From assembly GCF_042646065.1 (NCBI RefSeq), contig NZ_JBHRTA010000038.1, positions 372,001 to 436,000 on the forward strand: a stretch of DNA of 64,000 bases, written 5' to 3'. Below are positions 52,703 to 61,289 of this stretch, in pieces (the stretch's first letter is position 1; the number at the start of each line of letters is the position of its first letter). The DNA is from Parapedobacter deserti. Its GTDB lineage: Bacteria; Bacteroidota; Bacteroidia; Sphingobacteriales; Sphingobacteriaceae. The position numbers and the translations under genes were made by a program. Below the pieces are notes generated by a model, which was not told the DNA's origin, did no database searches, and saw only the letters and a program-made list of their open reading frames with translations.

Positions 52703-53069
52703 AGTTCCTTGCTTTAATAATCGCTATAAATTCATTAACGTCTTCGTTGGTTCCCGATAGCTCGAATTTGAGGGCCAGCGGTATACCGTATTCGTTTGCA
52801 ATCTTTTCTCCCGCCATGGCAAAATTCCTTCCCCAATTCCGGTTCCCACTAGAGGATACTGAGAGGAGGTAGGAGCTAGCATATTGCAGGAAATTTTTGG
52901 TGGTTTCTGGTACTTCACCAAACCGGGTAGTGTATGTCACCAAATGCCCTTCATGCTTTACTTCCATATCTGGATGGATTTGTTGAGCCGTCCACCCGGT
53001 CAAATCTGTTACCTTCTGCATGAATCGCTCCACGTTGCCTGTTTTGCTGTCGTAATAAATCCGCTCCAT
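52659..53069 (-). CDS. nrdI: Flavodoxin-like class Ib RNR assembly protein NrdI
   Basis: FMN protein that supplies the oxidant to assemble the Mn-tyrosyl cofactor in NrdF. The 136-residue product begins MERIYYDSKTGNVERFMQKV, the phosphate-binding loop of NrdI. It continues with TYTTRFGEVPETTKNFLQY and LLSVSSSGNRNWGRNFAMAG (about 70-89), the flavin-loop motif that is diagnostic for the family, and ends with a charged tail. It lies between nrdH (117 bp gap) and nrdE (overlapping). Together with nrdE and nrdF it defines a class Ib system. Confidence 0.93.
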   Translation of the reverse strand: MERIYYDSKTGNVERFMQKVTDLTGWTAQQIHPDMEVKHEGHLVTYTTRFGEVPETTKNFLQYASSYLLSVSSSGNRNWGRNFAMAGEKIANEYGIPLALKFELSGTNEDVNEFIAIIKARNYGNKRRGKELDFAQ

Positions 53070-53093
53070 GTTGCAAATCCTTTAGATGGTAAA

Positions 53094-53112
53094 CCCCCAC
53101 GTTTCGAGGGGG
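53094..53112 (-). repeat. Small GC-rich hairpin between nrdH and nrdI
   Basis: CCCCCACG/CGAGGGGG form an 8-bp stem with one A-A mismatch around a TTT loop, in the 116-bp gap before nrdI. No T-run follows on the coding strand. Role unknown. Confidence 0.5.
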
Positions 53113-53185
53113 CCTATGCTGTATTTGGTATCCTGTTTCAATCGTCCGGCTCTGGGGCTTCCAACTCCGTATACCGGGGTTCGGC

Positions 53186-53422
53186 TTATTGTATAGCCAA
53201 CGCTGACAGTTCATCAGGCTTGAACCCGATGATTCGCTGCGTCTCCTGATCTTGGTTAAGCACGATAACCGTAGGTACGGTACGCACCTTATATTGGATT
53301 GCTAGCTCCGGTTTGTCAAACGGATTTACTGTTTCATAGGTGATACCCCTGCGATCGAGATATTCAGACACCTGGTTGCAGGGTGCGCAATCGTTTTTTT
53401 CGAATTTTATAATCCGTGTCAT
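53186..53422 (-). CDS. nrdH: NrdH-like thioredoxin/glutaredoxin
   Basis: Small redoxin of 78 residues predicted to re-reduce NrdE. It begins MTRIIKFEKNDCAPCNQVSE, with the active-site CAPC (residues 12-15) and a cis-Pro segment KVRTVPTVIVLNQD (about 45-58). It lacks the typical glutaredoxin GSH signature and matches a short thioredoxin fold; the CAPC motif differs from the CMQC/CVQC common in NrdH, so it could be a thioredoxin-like substitute. The position, first in the nrd operon, supports the role. Upstream is a 324-bp gap with three DnaA-box-like sites. Confidence 0.8.
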   Translation of the reverse strand: MTRIIKFEKNDCAPCNQVSEYLDRRGITYETVNPFDKPELAIQYKVRTVPTVIVLNQDQETQRIIGFKPDELSALAIQ

Positions 53423-53746
53423 AGTAGTAAATTTTGATGTTCAGCACACAATCGGACTCCGAATGTTTCCCGGGTAGACTCCGACACTTTATTAAACAGT
53501 GGTTGGTAAGTTGTAGCCCTTGAACAAATATCAGCTATTTAATTCCAGTACGGTAGTAATTGTTATCAACAGATGTTGAATTATTCACAGTGTGGATAAT
53601 CAGTGTGGGTTTATGGTTTTTTAACGATTTGATATTCAGTGGTTTGACAAATGCTTTAGTGTTTGGACACTACCGAGTGTGGAAATGTTAGCACCAATTC
53701 GGTATATTTATTGATACCAGTAACCACTACGCGTATTGCTTCTTGC
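53423..53746 (-). promoter_or_regulatory. Upstream region of the nrd operon
   Basis: This 324-bp stretch has no gene. It separates nrdH (start 53422) from the 3' end of ilvA. It contains the DnaA-box cluster described separately, and an inverted repeat AGTGT-TTGG-ACACT around 53654-53670. No perfect TAnnTTTG toward nrdH is seen; GATATTTG at 53524-53531 (minus strand) is one base off. Confidence 0.5.
53563..53599. promoter_or_regulatory. Cluster of three DnaA-box-like 9-mers upstream of nrdHIEF
   Basis: TTATCAACA (53563-53571, plus) and TTATTCACA (53581-53589, plus) each differ by one base from TTATCCACA. TGTGGATAA (53591-53599) is a perfect box on the minus strand. The last two form an almost perfect inverted pair around one G. 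They lie 141-177 bp before nrdH. DnaA is known to regulate E. coli nrdAB through boxes in its promoter, so a similar role is inferred here. Confidence 0.6.
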
Positions 53747-54979
53747 TCATACCAAATACTCAAATAAAGTAGCGTCATTATTTACTTCCTTAAAGTCGAA
53801 TCGGTGTATACGCATGCGTTCTACCAATGCGCTATAATCTGCAGCGTTTTGCAGTTCGATTCCCACTAAAGCCGGCCCCCGTTCGCGCTGCGTCTTTTTT
53901 ATAAATTCAAAGCGCGTGATGTCGTCATGGGGGCCCAACACTCCGTTTACAAATAGTTTGAGTGCGCCTGGACGTTGGGGAAAGCGGATGATGAAGTAGT
54001 GTTTCAGCCCTTCATAGAGTAGCGAAAGCTCTTTGATTTCGCCCATCCGATCAATGTCATTGTTCCCTCCGCTCAAGATACACACCACCTTCTTACCCTT
54101 GATTTCATCACTGTAGAAGTCGAGTGCAGCCACGCTGAGCGCTCCGGCAGGCTCTACTACGATCGCGTCCTTATTATAAAGTTCAAGAATCGTGGTGCAT
54201 ATTTTGCCCTCTGGAACAAGCCGAACATCGTCCAACAAGTCCTTGCAGTATCGGTAAGTCAGCTCGCCGATTCGTTTCACGGCAGCGCCGTCCACAAACC
54301 GATTGATCTCGTTCAGGGTTACTGGCCCGCCATTTATCAATGCCGCCTTCATGGACGGCGCCCCCTCGGGTTCCACGCCATAAAGCGTAATATCGGGCTT
54401 GGTCTGCTTGAGGCAAGTTCCTGTTCCGGCCGCTAGCCCCCCACCGCCAATAGGGATGATTACGACGTCGGTATCCGGTTGGTCCTGGAGGATCTCGACT
54501 CCTACTGTTCCCTGGCCCTCAATGATGTCAGTATCATCAAACGGATGGATGAAGGTCATCCCCTTTTCCCTGGCATAGGCTAAAGCAGCTTGTTGGCAAT
54601 CGTCAAACGTATCGCCCGTGAGGACAATTTCGATATAGCCATTTCCGAACATTTCCGTTTGGCTAATTTTCTGCTTCGGGGTTGGGCCAGGCATGAAGAT
54701 CACCCCGCTAATGCCTAGTCTTTTACACGAAAAAGCTACTCCCTGAGCATGGTTCCCGGCACTGGCGCAGACGACGCCGGTACTGCGCTCTGCTTCAGGG
54801 AGCTTGCTGATCTTGTTGAAGGCGCCCCGCAATTTATACGAGCGCACCACTTGCATGTCCTCACGTTTGAGGTAAATGTTGGCACTGTACTTTTCTGAAA
54901 GCCGATGGCTGTGCTGCAGCAGGGTATGTGTGGTCACACCTGCCAAACGCCCGGCGGCGGCTTCATATGGTGTTTTCAT
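53747..54979 (-). CDS. ilvA: Threonine dehydratase (threonine ammonia-lyase)
   Basis: PLP enzyme turning threonine into 2-oxobutyrate for isoleucine. The ATG at 54979 overlaps the leuB stop as ATGA, so it is preferred over an upstream start. The 410-residue product has the PLP lysine in VRSYKLRGAFNKIS (about 44-57), CASAGNHAQGVAFSCKRLG, the phosphate-binding PIGGGGLAAGTG (about 175-186) and SGGNNDIDRMGEI near the catalytic end. A single C-terminal ACT-like domain follows (about 325-410, HYFIIRFPQRPGALKLFVNG), which is shorter than the double domain of E. coli IlvA. Feedback by isoleucine is therefore possible but may be weaker. It is last in the operon. Confidence 0.94.
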   Translation of the reverse strand: MKTPYEAAAGRLAGVTTHTLLQHSHRLSEKYSANIYLKREDMQVVRSYKLRGAFNKISKLPEAERSTGVVCASAGNHAQGVAFSCKRLGISGVIFMPGPTPKQKISQTEMFGNGYIEIVLTGDTFDDCQQAALAYAREKGMTFIHPFDDTDIIEGQGTVGVEILQDQPDTDVVIIPIGGGGLAAGTGTCLKQTKPDITLYGVEPEGAPSMKAALINGGPVTLNEINRFVDGAAVKRIGELTYRYCKDLLDDVRLVPEGKICTTILELYNKDAIVVEPAGALSVAALDFYSDEIKGKKVVCILSGGNNDIDRMGEIKELSLLYEGLKHYFIIRFPQRPGALKLFVNGVLGPHDDITRFEFIKKTQRERGPALVGIELQNAADYSALVERMRIHRFDFKEVNNDATLFEYLV

Positions 54980-56067
54980 GGTGCTGGGCTCGCAATTATT
55001 TCCCATGCACGGACTTGTGCTGCTAGCCAGTCACCGACCTCGCTGGTCTTATAAGCTTTGCTTTTGCCGGCAAGATCTTCCGTTACTATCCCTTCGGCCA
55101 ACGATTGATTGGTCACGGCCCGGATGAGGCTTGCTTCGTCTTTCAGGTCGAACGCATCTTCAAGCATCATGGCCGCAGAAAGCACGGTCGCTAGCGGATT
55201 GGCAATGTCCTTCCCCGCCGCCTGTGGGTAGGAGCCATGTATCGGTTCGAATAATGATGTATGGACACCTATGGATGCTGAAGGCATTAATCCCATCGAA
55301 CCCGAAATCACTGAAGCTTCATCCGTGAGGATATCACCGAATAGATTTTCGGTGATTAAGACGTCATAGGAAGACGGCCACTGCACCAAACGCATTGCTA
55401 CAGCATCTACAAATTCATAGCTGACCTCTACCTCCGGGAAATCCGTTTCCATATCCTGCACGGTTTCCCGCCACAGGCGCGAACTTTCCAGTACGTTGGC
55501 TTTGTCTACGCAGCAAAGTTTTTTACGTCGGTTCATAGCCATTTCGAAGCCGAGTTTTGCCAGGCGCTTCACCTCTTCCCGCGTATAGGTACATGTGTCA
55601 AAAGCTGTATCACCGTTGTCTTTACGACCGCGCTCGCCGAAGTATATGCCTCCGGTCAGTTCGCGGAGGATAATCAGGTCTGTCCCTTCGATGCGCTCTC
55701 TTTTCAACGGAGAGTTGTCAATGAGGGAGGGAAAGGTAAACGTAGGGCGTACGTTGGCAAACAGACCAAGCTTCTTGCGCATTTTCAATAATCCCTGTTC
55801 GGGCCGAACGGGAGCCTTTGGATCATTGTCGTAGCGTGGGTGGCCAATTGCACCAAATAGTACAGCATCAGCAGCCATGCATATTTTGTGAGTGGATTCG
55901 GGATACGGGTCGCCCACGGCATCAATGGCCGCTGCTCCGGTCAGTCCGGACGCCCACTTGATCTGGTGGCCGAATTTTTCAGCGACAGCATCCACCACTT
56001 TCACTGCCTGATCCACTACCTCGGGCCCGATTCCATCACCCGGTAAAAGCGCAATATTCAATTCCAT
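54976..56067 (-). CDS. leuB: 3-isopropylmalate dehydrogenase
   Basis: NAD-dependent oxidative decarboxylase of leucine synthesis that can also act on 3-methylmalate. Of 363 residues it begins MELNIALLPGDGIGPEVVDQ. It contains the substrate arginines (LLKMRKKLGLFANVRPTFTF, about 93-112), the family motif LTGGIYFGERGRK (about 137-149), the catalytic Lys region CVDKANVLESSRLWRETV (about 186-203), and NLFGDILTDEASVISGSMGLMP (metal Asp, about 240-261) followed by LFEPIHGSYPQAAGKDIANP. The stop overlaps the ilvA start. Confidence 0.97.
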   Translation of the reverse strand: MELNIALLPGDGIGPEVVDQAVKVVDAVAEKFGHQIKWASGLTGAAAIDAVGDPYPESTHKICMAADAVLFGAIGHPRYDNDPKAPVRPEQGLLKMRKKLGLFANVRPTFTFPSLIDNSPLKRERIEGTDLIILRELTGGIYFGERGRKDNGDTAFDTCTYTREEVKRLAKLGFEMAMNRRKKLCCVDKANVLESSRLWRETVQDMETDFPEVEVSYEFVDAVAMRLVQWPSSYDVLITENLFGDILTDEASVISGSMGLMPSASIGVHTSLFEPIHGSYPQAAGKDIANPLATVLSAAMMLEDAFDLKDEASLIRAVTNQSLAEGIVTEDLAGKSKAYKTSEVGDWLAAQVRAWEIIASPAP

Positions 56068-56126
56068 GTTATAAAAAAGTCAAAAGATAAAATACAAAAA
56101 TAAAACGAGTGCAGTAATATTTAAAA

Positions 56127-57686
56127 TCAGGTCTTTAACATCTCCATCCCCGCGTTACGCTCAGCATTCAAGACAATGTTCAGCATTCTCTGGGTAGCCT
56201 TGATGGCAGAAACCGTCTGATCCGAATCCAGCCCACGTGTAGAGAACCTTCGGTCGTTCATTTCCCAGGTAATGGTCGTTTCACAAAGCGCATCCGAACT
56301 ACTTCCGGGAGCAATACGTACGTTGTAATCCACCAAGTTTGGCAGCAGGATGTCGTTTTTAGCGTACGCCATGGTCAGTGCATTCATGAACGCATCGAAC
56401 TGCCCATCGCCCTGCGCATGCTCCTCAAAGAGTTGTCCGGATATTCGTACAGCAATGGTGGCCGACGGGTGTAATCCCTTGGCATGGGTCAGCACGTAAG
56501 ATTCCACCAAAATTTTTTCTTCGATGCTCTTTGTATTAAGTACGTCGGAGATAATATACGGCAGGTCTTCGGTGGTGACCACCTCTTTTTTGTCGCCGAG
56601 TTCGATGACCCGCTCGGTTACTTTCTTTAGATCGTCTTCGTTCAATTTAAGCCCCAGTTCCTGAAGGTTTTTCTCGATGTTGGCCTTGCCCGAAGTTTTG
56701 CCTAAGGCATATTTGCGTTTCCGCCCAAATCGTTCAGGCAGTAGGTCATTGAAGTAGAGATTGTTTTTATTATCACCGTCTGCATGTATGCCGGCCGTTT
56801 GTGTAAATACATTGTCGCCAACGATAGGCTTATTGCTAGGAATCCGCACGCCCGAAAAATTTTCAACAAGTTTGCTTACGGTAAATATGGCGGTTTCCTT
56901 GATGCCTACTTCCACATCGTCCAGGAAGTCTTTGATCACGGCCACGGCACTGGCCAGAGGAGCATTCCCTGCTCGTTCACCCATACCGTTTACGGTGAGG
57001 TGCAGCCCATCTGCTCCAGCCTTTACTGCTTCCAGCGCGTTTGCCGTGCCGAGGTCATAATCGTTGTGGGCATGGAAATCGAAATGGACTTGTGGGTATC
57101 GGGCCTTTAAAGCTGAAATATATTTAAACGTTTCGGTAGGGGTAAGCACGCCAAGCGTATCCGGTAATAGAATCCGCTTGATGGCTTGTGAGACGAGGAA
57201 ATCCAGGTACTGCAGAACATAATCGGGCGAATGACGCATACCATTGCTCCAGTCTTCCAGATATACATTGGTAACTATACCTTGCTCGGCAGCCAGTTGG
57301 ATGACGGCAGCGACTTCGCTGAAATGCTGTTCCGGTGTTTTGCGGAGCTGGTGAGTCAGGTGATTAAACGAACCTTTCGTCAATAGATTTTGCACCTTTA
57401 CCCCTGCCTGCTGCATCCATGAAATGGAGACTCCTTTATCCACGAATGAAAGTACTTCAATCGCATTCAGATGCCCATGTTGCGAGGCCCAGTCCGTAAT
57501 GGCTTTAACCGCTTCAAACTCTCCTTTAGAAACACGGGCAGACGCGACTTCCACCCGATCTACGCGAAGTTCTTCCAGCAGCAACTGCGCTATGGTTAAT
57601 TTTTCCGAAACCGAAAACGACACACCCGAGGTTTGCTCACCGTCGCGCAGTGTCGTGTCCATGATTTCTATTTTCCTTCTTTCCAT
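56127..57686 (-). CDS. cimA: (R)-citramalate synthase-like protein (LeuA family)
   Basis: LeuA-family condensing enzyme (519 residues). It starts MERRKIEIMDTTLRDGEQTS, with NVYLEDWSNGMRHSPDYV, ILLPDTLGVLTPTETFKY and the metal motif HFDFHAHNDYDLGTANALEA, then the LeuA C-terminal regulatory domain (about 400-510). From memory the pattern KVQNLLTKGSFNHL and the WSNGMRHSPDYV stretch are much closer to the Leptospira-type citramalate synthase than to the E. coli-like LeuA, and a separate leuA is present in the same operon. Citramalate would go through LeuCD and LeuB to 2-oxobutyrate. It could instead be a second isopropylmalate synthase; function is unproven. It starts 2 bp after leuD. Confidence 0.8.
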   Translation of the reverse strand: MERRKIEIMDTTLRDGEQTSGVSFSVSEKLTIAQLLLEELRVDRVEVASARVSKGEFEAVKAITDWASQHGHLNAIEVLSFVDKGVSISWMQQAGVKVQNLLTKGSFNHLTHQLRKTPEQHFSEVAAVIQLAAEQGIVTNVYLEDWSNGMRHSPDYVLQYLDFLVSQAIKRILLPDTLGVLTPTETFKYISALKARYPQVHFDFHAHNDYDLGTANALEAVKAGADGLHLTVNGMGERAGNAPLASAVAVIKDFLDDVEVGIKETAIFTVSKLVENFSGVRIPSNKPIVGDNVFTQTAGIHADGDNKNNLYFNDLLPERFGRKRKYALGKTSGKANIEKNLQELGLKLNEDDLKKVTERVIELGDKKEVVTTEDLPYIISDVLNTKSIEEKILVESYVLTHAKGLHPSATIAVRISGQLFEEHAQGDGQFDAFMNALTMAYAKNDILLPNLVDYNVRIAPGSSSDALCETTITWEMNDRRFSTRGLDSDQTVSAIKATQRMLNIVLNAERNAGMEMLKT

Positions 57687-57688
57687 TA

Positions 57689-58285
57689 TTACAAAGGAAG
57701 GGTCTTTGCAAACTCTTGAATGTCAGATTTGATATTGAGTAGATAATCAATGTCGTCAAACCCATTCAGCATATTGCTTTTTTTATAGCTGTTTATTTCA
57801 AACGTCTCGAAATCGCCTGTAGCGAGCAATGTGATGGTCTGTGCTGGCAAATTCACCTCAATCTCGGTGTCTGGGTTGTCGTAAACTGCTGCGAAGATCT
57901 TTTCTAAAAACTCGGCGCTTACTTGTACAGGTAACACGCCGATGTTCAAGCAGTTATTTCTAAAAATATCAGCAAAAAAGCTAGATACTACACACCGAAA
58001 CCCGTAGTCGTAAATGGCCCACGCAGCATGTTCCCTGGATGAACCCGAACCGAAGTTTTTGCCTCCGACAAGAATTTTCCCCTTATAGGTTGGGTCATTC
58101 AACACAAAGTCCGTTTTCGGGGTGTTGTCCGGGTTATAGCGCCAGTCGCGGAAAAGGTTGTCCCCAAAACCAACACGTTCTGTTGCTTTTAGAAAGCGTG
58201 CCGGAATGATTTGGTCGGTATCCACATTTTCGATGGGAAGCGGAACTGCGGTACTCGTTAATATATTGAAACTATCGTATGCCAT
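57689..58285 (-). CDS. leuD: 3-isopropylmalate dehydratase small subunit
   Basis: Small subunit of the isopropylmalate isomerase (198 residues). It begins MAYDSFNILTSTAVPLPIEN then VDTDQIIPARFLK (about 22-34). The swivelling-domain motif GKNFGSGSSREHAAWAIYDYGF (about 75-96) is complete, followed by SSFFADIFRNNCLNIGVLPV. It begins 7 bp after leuC and ends 2 bp before the cimA-like gene, so it is clearly co-transcribed. Confidence 0.97.
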   Translation of the reverse strand: MAYDSFNILTSTAVPLPIENVDTDQIIPARFLKATERVGFGDNLFRDWRYNPDNTPKTDFVLNDPTYKGKILVGGKNFGSGSSREHAAWAIYDYGFRCVVSSFFADIFRNNCLNIGVLPVQVSAEFLEKIFAAVYDNPDTEIEVNLPAQTITLLATGDFETFEINSYKKSNMLNGFDDIDYLLNIKSDIQEFAKTLPL

Positions 58286-58292
58286 GTTAAAA

Positions 58293-59690
58293 TTATTGAA
58301 TAAATGTTCTCGGATCAGTTACCACACCGGTTACCGCAGCAGCAGCAGCCACCAGTGGGCTGGCCAGCAGCGTTCTGGCACCGGGGCCCTGGCGGCCTTC
58401 AAAATTCCGGTTAGATGTGCTGACAGCGTACTTACCAGCAGGCACCTTGTCATCGTTCATAGCCAAACAAGCTGAACAGCCGGGTTGACGCAAGGTAAAG
58501 CCCGCTTCAGTCAAGATGTCGAGCAATCCTTCTTCTTTAATTTGTTGCTCAACAACATGCGACCCGGGCACCAGCCATACGGTTACGTTTTCTGCTTTCT
58601 TCTTGCCTTTTACCAACGATGCGAATGCCCGAAAGTCTTCAATACGGCCATTCGTACAGCTTCCTACGAAAACGTAGTCTATTTTTTTGCCGATCATCGG
58701 GTCACCTTCACGAAACCCCATATAGCCCAGTGATTTTTCGTAGGTGGCTACTCCGCCCGCTACTTGTGTGGCATCCGGAATGGCATGAGTAATACCCATA
58801 CCCATACCTGGGTTGGTACCATAGGTAATCATAGGCTCGATTTCTGAACCGTCAAAAACAAGCTCTTTGTCAAAAACGGCATCGTCATCTGTTTTCAACG
58901 TTTCCCAGTATTCCATGGCTTTGTCCCAATCAGCTCCTTTAGGGCTGAATTCACGGCCTTTTATGTAATCAAAAGTGGTTTGATCAGGGGCTATCATGCC
59001 GCCTCGGGCACCCATTTCGATGCTGAGGTTACAGACAGTCATCCGTCCCTCCATACTCATCTGTTCGAATACGCTTCCGGCATATTCAACGAAATAGCCT
59101 GTCGCGCCCGATGTGGTTAGCTTAGATATGATAAATAACGCCACATCTTTTGGCAACACGCCTTTGCCCAGGTCGCCATTGATGGTAATACGCATTTTTT
59201 TTGGTTTCGGCTGCATGATGCACTGTGTGGAGAGCACCATCTCGACTTCTGAAGTGCCGATGCCGAACGCAATCGCTCCGAAAGCCCCATGTGTGGAAGT
59301 GTGTGAGTCACCACAGACAATGGTAGCTCCGGGTTGCGTAATGCCATTTTCCGGACCAATCACGTGCACAATACCGTTTTTATCATGCCCAAGTCCCCAA
59401 TGTCTGATGCCGTATGCTTTGGTGTTTTCTTCCAGCGCTCTTAATTGGTTGGCAGACAACGGATCTTGTACAGGCAGGTGCTGATTAATAGTCGGTGTAT
59501 TATGATCAGCAGTAGCAAATGTGCGTTCAGGGTATAGAACTGTGATGCCTCTTTGTCTTAATCCTAAAAAGGCAACCGGACTGGTTACTTCATGGATCAA
59601 ATGCCGGTCAATAAATAACACATCGGGCCCCCCTTCGATTTTGCGCACCACGTGCGCATCCCATACTTTATCAAATAATGTCTTACTCAT
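58293..59690 (-). CDS. leuC: 3-isopropylmalate dehydratase large subunit
   Basis: Fe-S subunit of the isopropylmalate isomerase. The ATG at 59690 gives MSKTLFDKVWDAHVVRKIEG, the typical start (465 residues, against about 466 in E. coli). Cluster cysteines and substrate motifs are visible: VFVGSCTNGRIEDFRAF (Cys near 345) and the pair in PGCSACLAMNDDKVPAGK (near 405-422). CGDSHTSTHGAFGAIAFGIG at about 130-150 is the family signature. It lies 79 bp after leuA and is followed closely by leuD. Confidence 0.97.
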   Translation of the reverse strand: MSKTLFDKVWDAHVVRKIEGGPDVLFIDRHLIHEVTSPVAFLGLRQRGITVLYPERTFATADHNTPTINQHLPVQDPLSANQLRALEENTKAYGIRHWGLGHDKNGIVHVIGPENGITQPGATIVCGDSHTSTHGAFGAIAFGIGTSEVEMVLSTQCIMQPKPKKMRITINGDLGKGVLPKDVALFIISKLTTSGATGYFVEYAGSVFEQMSMEGRMTVCNLSIEMGARGGMIAPDQTTFDYIKGREFSPKGADWDKAMEYWETLKTDDDAVFDKELVFDGSEIEPMITYGTNPGMGMGITHAIPDATQVAGGVATYEKSLGYMGFREGDPMIGKKIDYVFVGSCTNGRIEDFRAFASLVKGKKKAENVTVWLVPGSHVVEQQIKEEGLLDILTEAGFTLRQPGCSACLAMNDDKVPAGKYAVSTSNRNFEGRQGPGARTLLASPLVAAAAAVTGVVTDPRTFIQ

Positions 59691-59769
59691 CTTTTTTATC
59701 GTTGTTATTTCGTTTTTTTCGCTCAATCGTTTTCTGCGTCCTGCTATGGCTTTCTGATGTTCAGCCTGA

Positions 59770-61278
59770 CTAGATAAACTTATTCAATGCATCTAAATAA
59801 GCGTTCGCGGATGCCCGTACTATGTCGGTACTGAAGCCATATCCCATATATGATTTATCTTCGTGAATCACCCGCATATCGACTTTGCTCACGTCATCGC
59901 TTCCCCCATGGATGGAGTGGATATTGAATTCCTTGATTTCGATGGTTTCCCCAATGATACTTTCAATTGCTTTTATCGCTGCGCTGACTGGCCCGTTCCC
60001 CGTTGCTGTTGCTTCATGTTCTACACCATTATAGCTCAGTTTGACAACGGCGTTCGGGACCTGTTGGTCACCTGTTGTTACTTGCAGCGAATTGATCGCT
60101 AATCCGTTTTTAAAGCTTTGCTCGGTTTCGTCTCCCATCAATTGCAAAAGGTCATCATCCTTCAGCTCTTTTTTTGCATCGGCCAGCTCCAGGAACCGTT
60201 GATAAACTTGATCTAAATCGATACGGTCGATGGTGTATCCCAATCGCTCCAAATGGTGTTTTAAAGCATGTCTTCCACTTCTCGCGGTTAAAATGATTTC
60301 AGATTGGTCAATCCCTACATCTTCAGGATTCATGATTTCGTAATTTTCACGGTGCTTGAGCACCCCATCTTGATGGATGCCAGAACTGTGTGCAAACGCA
60401 TTTTTACCTACAATGGCTTTATTCGGCTGCACCGGCATGCGCATCATCCGGCTTACCATGGTACTCAATGGGTATAGCTGCTTGGTATTGATATGGGTGT
60501 GGAGCCCGATGGACGGATGAGTCTTTAAAATCATGACCACCTCTTCCAGCGAAGTGTTCCCGGCACGTTCGCCAATGCCGTTGATCGTACATTCGGCCTG
60601 GCGTGCACCATTTTGTAAACCTGCGATGCTGTTGGCGGTTGCCAACCCTAAATCATTATGGCAATGGACGGAGATAATTGCTTTATCAATATTTTTGACG
60701 TTTTCTTTTAGGAATCTTATTTTGGCACCGTATTGTTCAGGTAGGCAATAGCCGTTTGTGTCTGGTATGTTGACTACAGTGGCCCCCGCTGCTATCACGG
60801 CCTCGATCATTCGAGCTAAGTATTCGTTGTCTGCTCTTCCAGCGTCTTCTGCGTAGAATTCGATGTCTTCGACAAAAGATTTGGCATATTTTACTGCTTC
60901 TACCGCACGTTCAATGATTGCTTCGCGCGTGCTGTTGAATTTATATTTGATGTGCGTGTCGGATGCGCCAATACCAGTATGGATACGTGGATGCTTAGCA
61001 TGTTTTAGTGCTGCAACGGCGCTGTCGATGTCGCCTTTGACAGCGCGTGTGAGCGCGCAGACGGTAGGCGTTTTCACTAGTTTGGAGATTTCAACAACGC
61101 TGTTAAAGTCTCCCGGGCTTGAGATCGGAAAACCCGCTTCAATGACATCCACGCCCAACGCTTCCAGCGCTTCTGCAATGATCAGTTTTTCAGGAGTCGT
61201 CAATTGCGAACCGGGTACCTGTTCTCCATCCCGGAGGGTAGTATCAAAAACGTATATTCGGTTTGGATCATGCAACAT
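59770..61278 (-). CDS. leuA: 2-isopropylmalate synthase
   Basis: Condenses acetyl-CoA with 2-oxoisovalerate, first committed step of leucine. Of 502 residues it has FDTTLRDGEQVPGSQLTTPE (about 11-30) and the metal motif SVHCHNDLGLATANSIAGL (about 204-222), then NGIGERAGNTSLEEVVM (about 234-250) and HSSGIHQDGVLKHRENYE (about 295-312). The C-terminal allosteric LeuA domain follows (about 375-500, with GGSDDVSKVDMRVIHED). The family is about 510-520 residues, so it is complete and probably inhibited by leucine. It starts 11 bp after the ABC ATPase gene. Confidence 0.96.
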   Translation of the reverse strand: MLHDPNRIYVFDTTLRDGEQVPGSQLTTPEKLIIAEALEALGVDVIEAGFPISSPGDFNSVVEISKLVKTPTVCALTRAVKGDIDSAVAALKHAKHPRIHTGIGASDTHIKYKFNSTREAIIERAVEAVKYAKSFVEDIEFYAEDAGRADNEYLARMIEAVIAAGATVVNIPDTNGYCLPEQYGAKIRFLKENVKNIDKAIISVHCHNDLGLATANSIAGLQNGARQAECTINGIGERAGNTSLEEVVMILKTHPSIGLHTHINTKQLYPLSTMVSRMMRMPVQPNKAIVGKNAFAHSSGIHQDGVLKHRENYEIMNPEDVGIDQSEIILTARSGRHALKHHLERLGYTIDRIDLDQVYQRFLELADAKKELKDDDLLQLMGDETEQSFKNGLAINSLQVTTGDQQVPNAVVKLSYNGVEHEATATGNGPVSAAIKAIESIIGETIEIKEFNIHSIHGGSDDVSKVDMRVIHEDKSYMGYGFSTDIVRASANAYLDALNKFI

Positions 61279-61289
61279 GGTAAGATCTT

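Noticed and set aside
53478..53500. NrdR box upstream of nrdH (ACACTTTATTAAACAGTG)
   Set aside because: It only partly fits the 16-bp palindromic consensus and lacks a second box at the expected spacing.
53423..53746. Chromosome origin at the DnaA-box cluster
   Set aside because: Only three boxes, no obvious AT-rich unwinding tract, and no dnaA, dnaN or gidA neighbours; promoter role is simpler.
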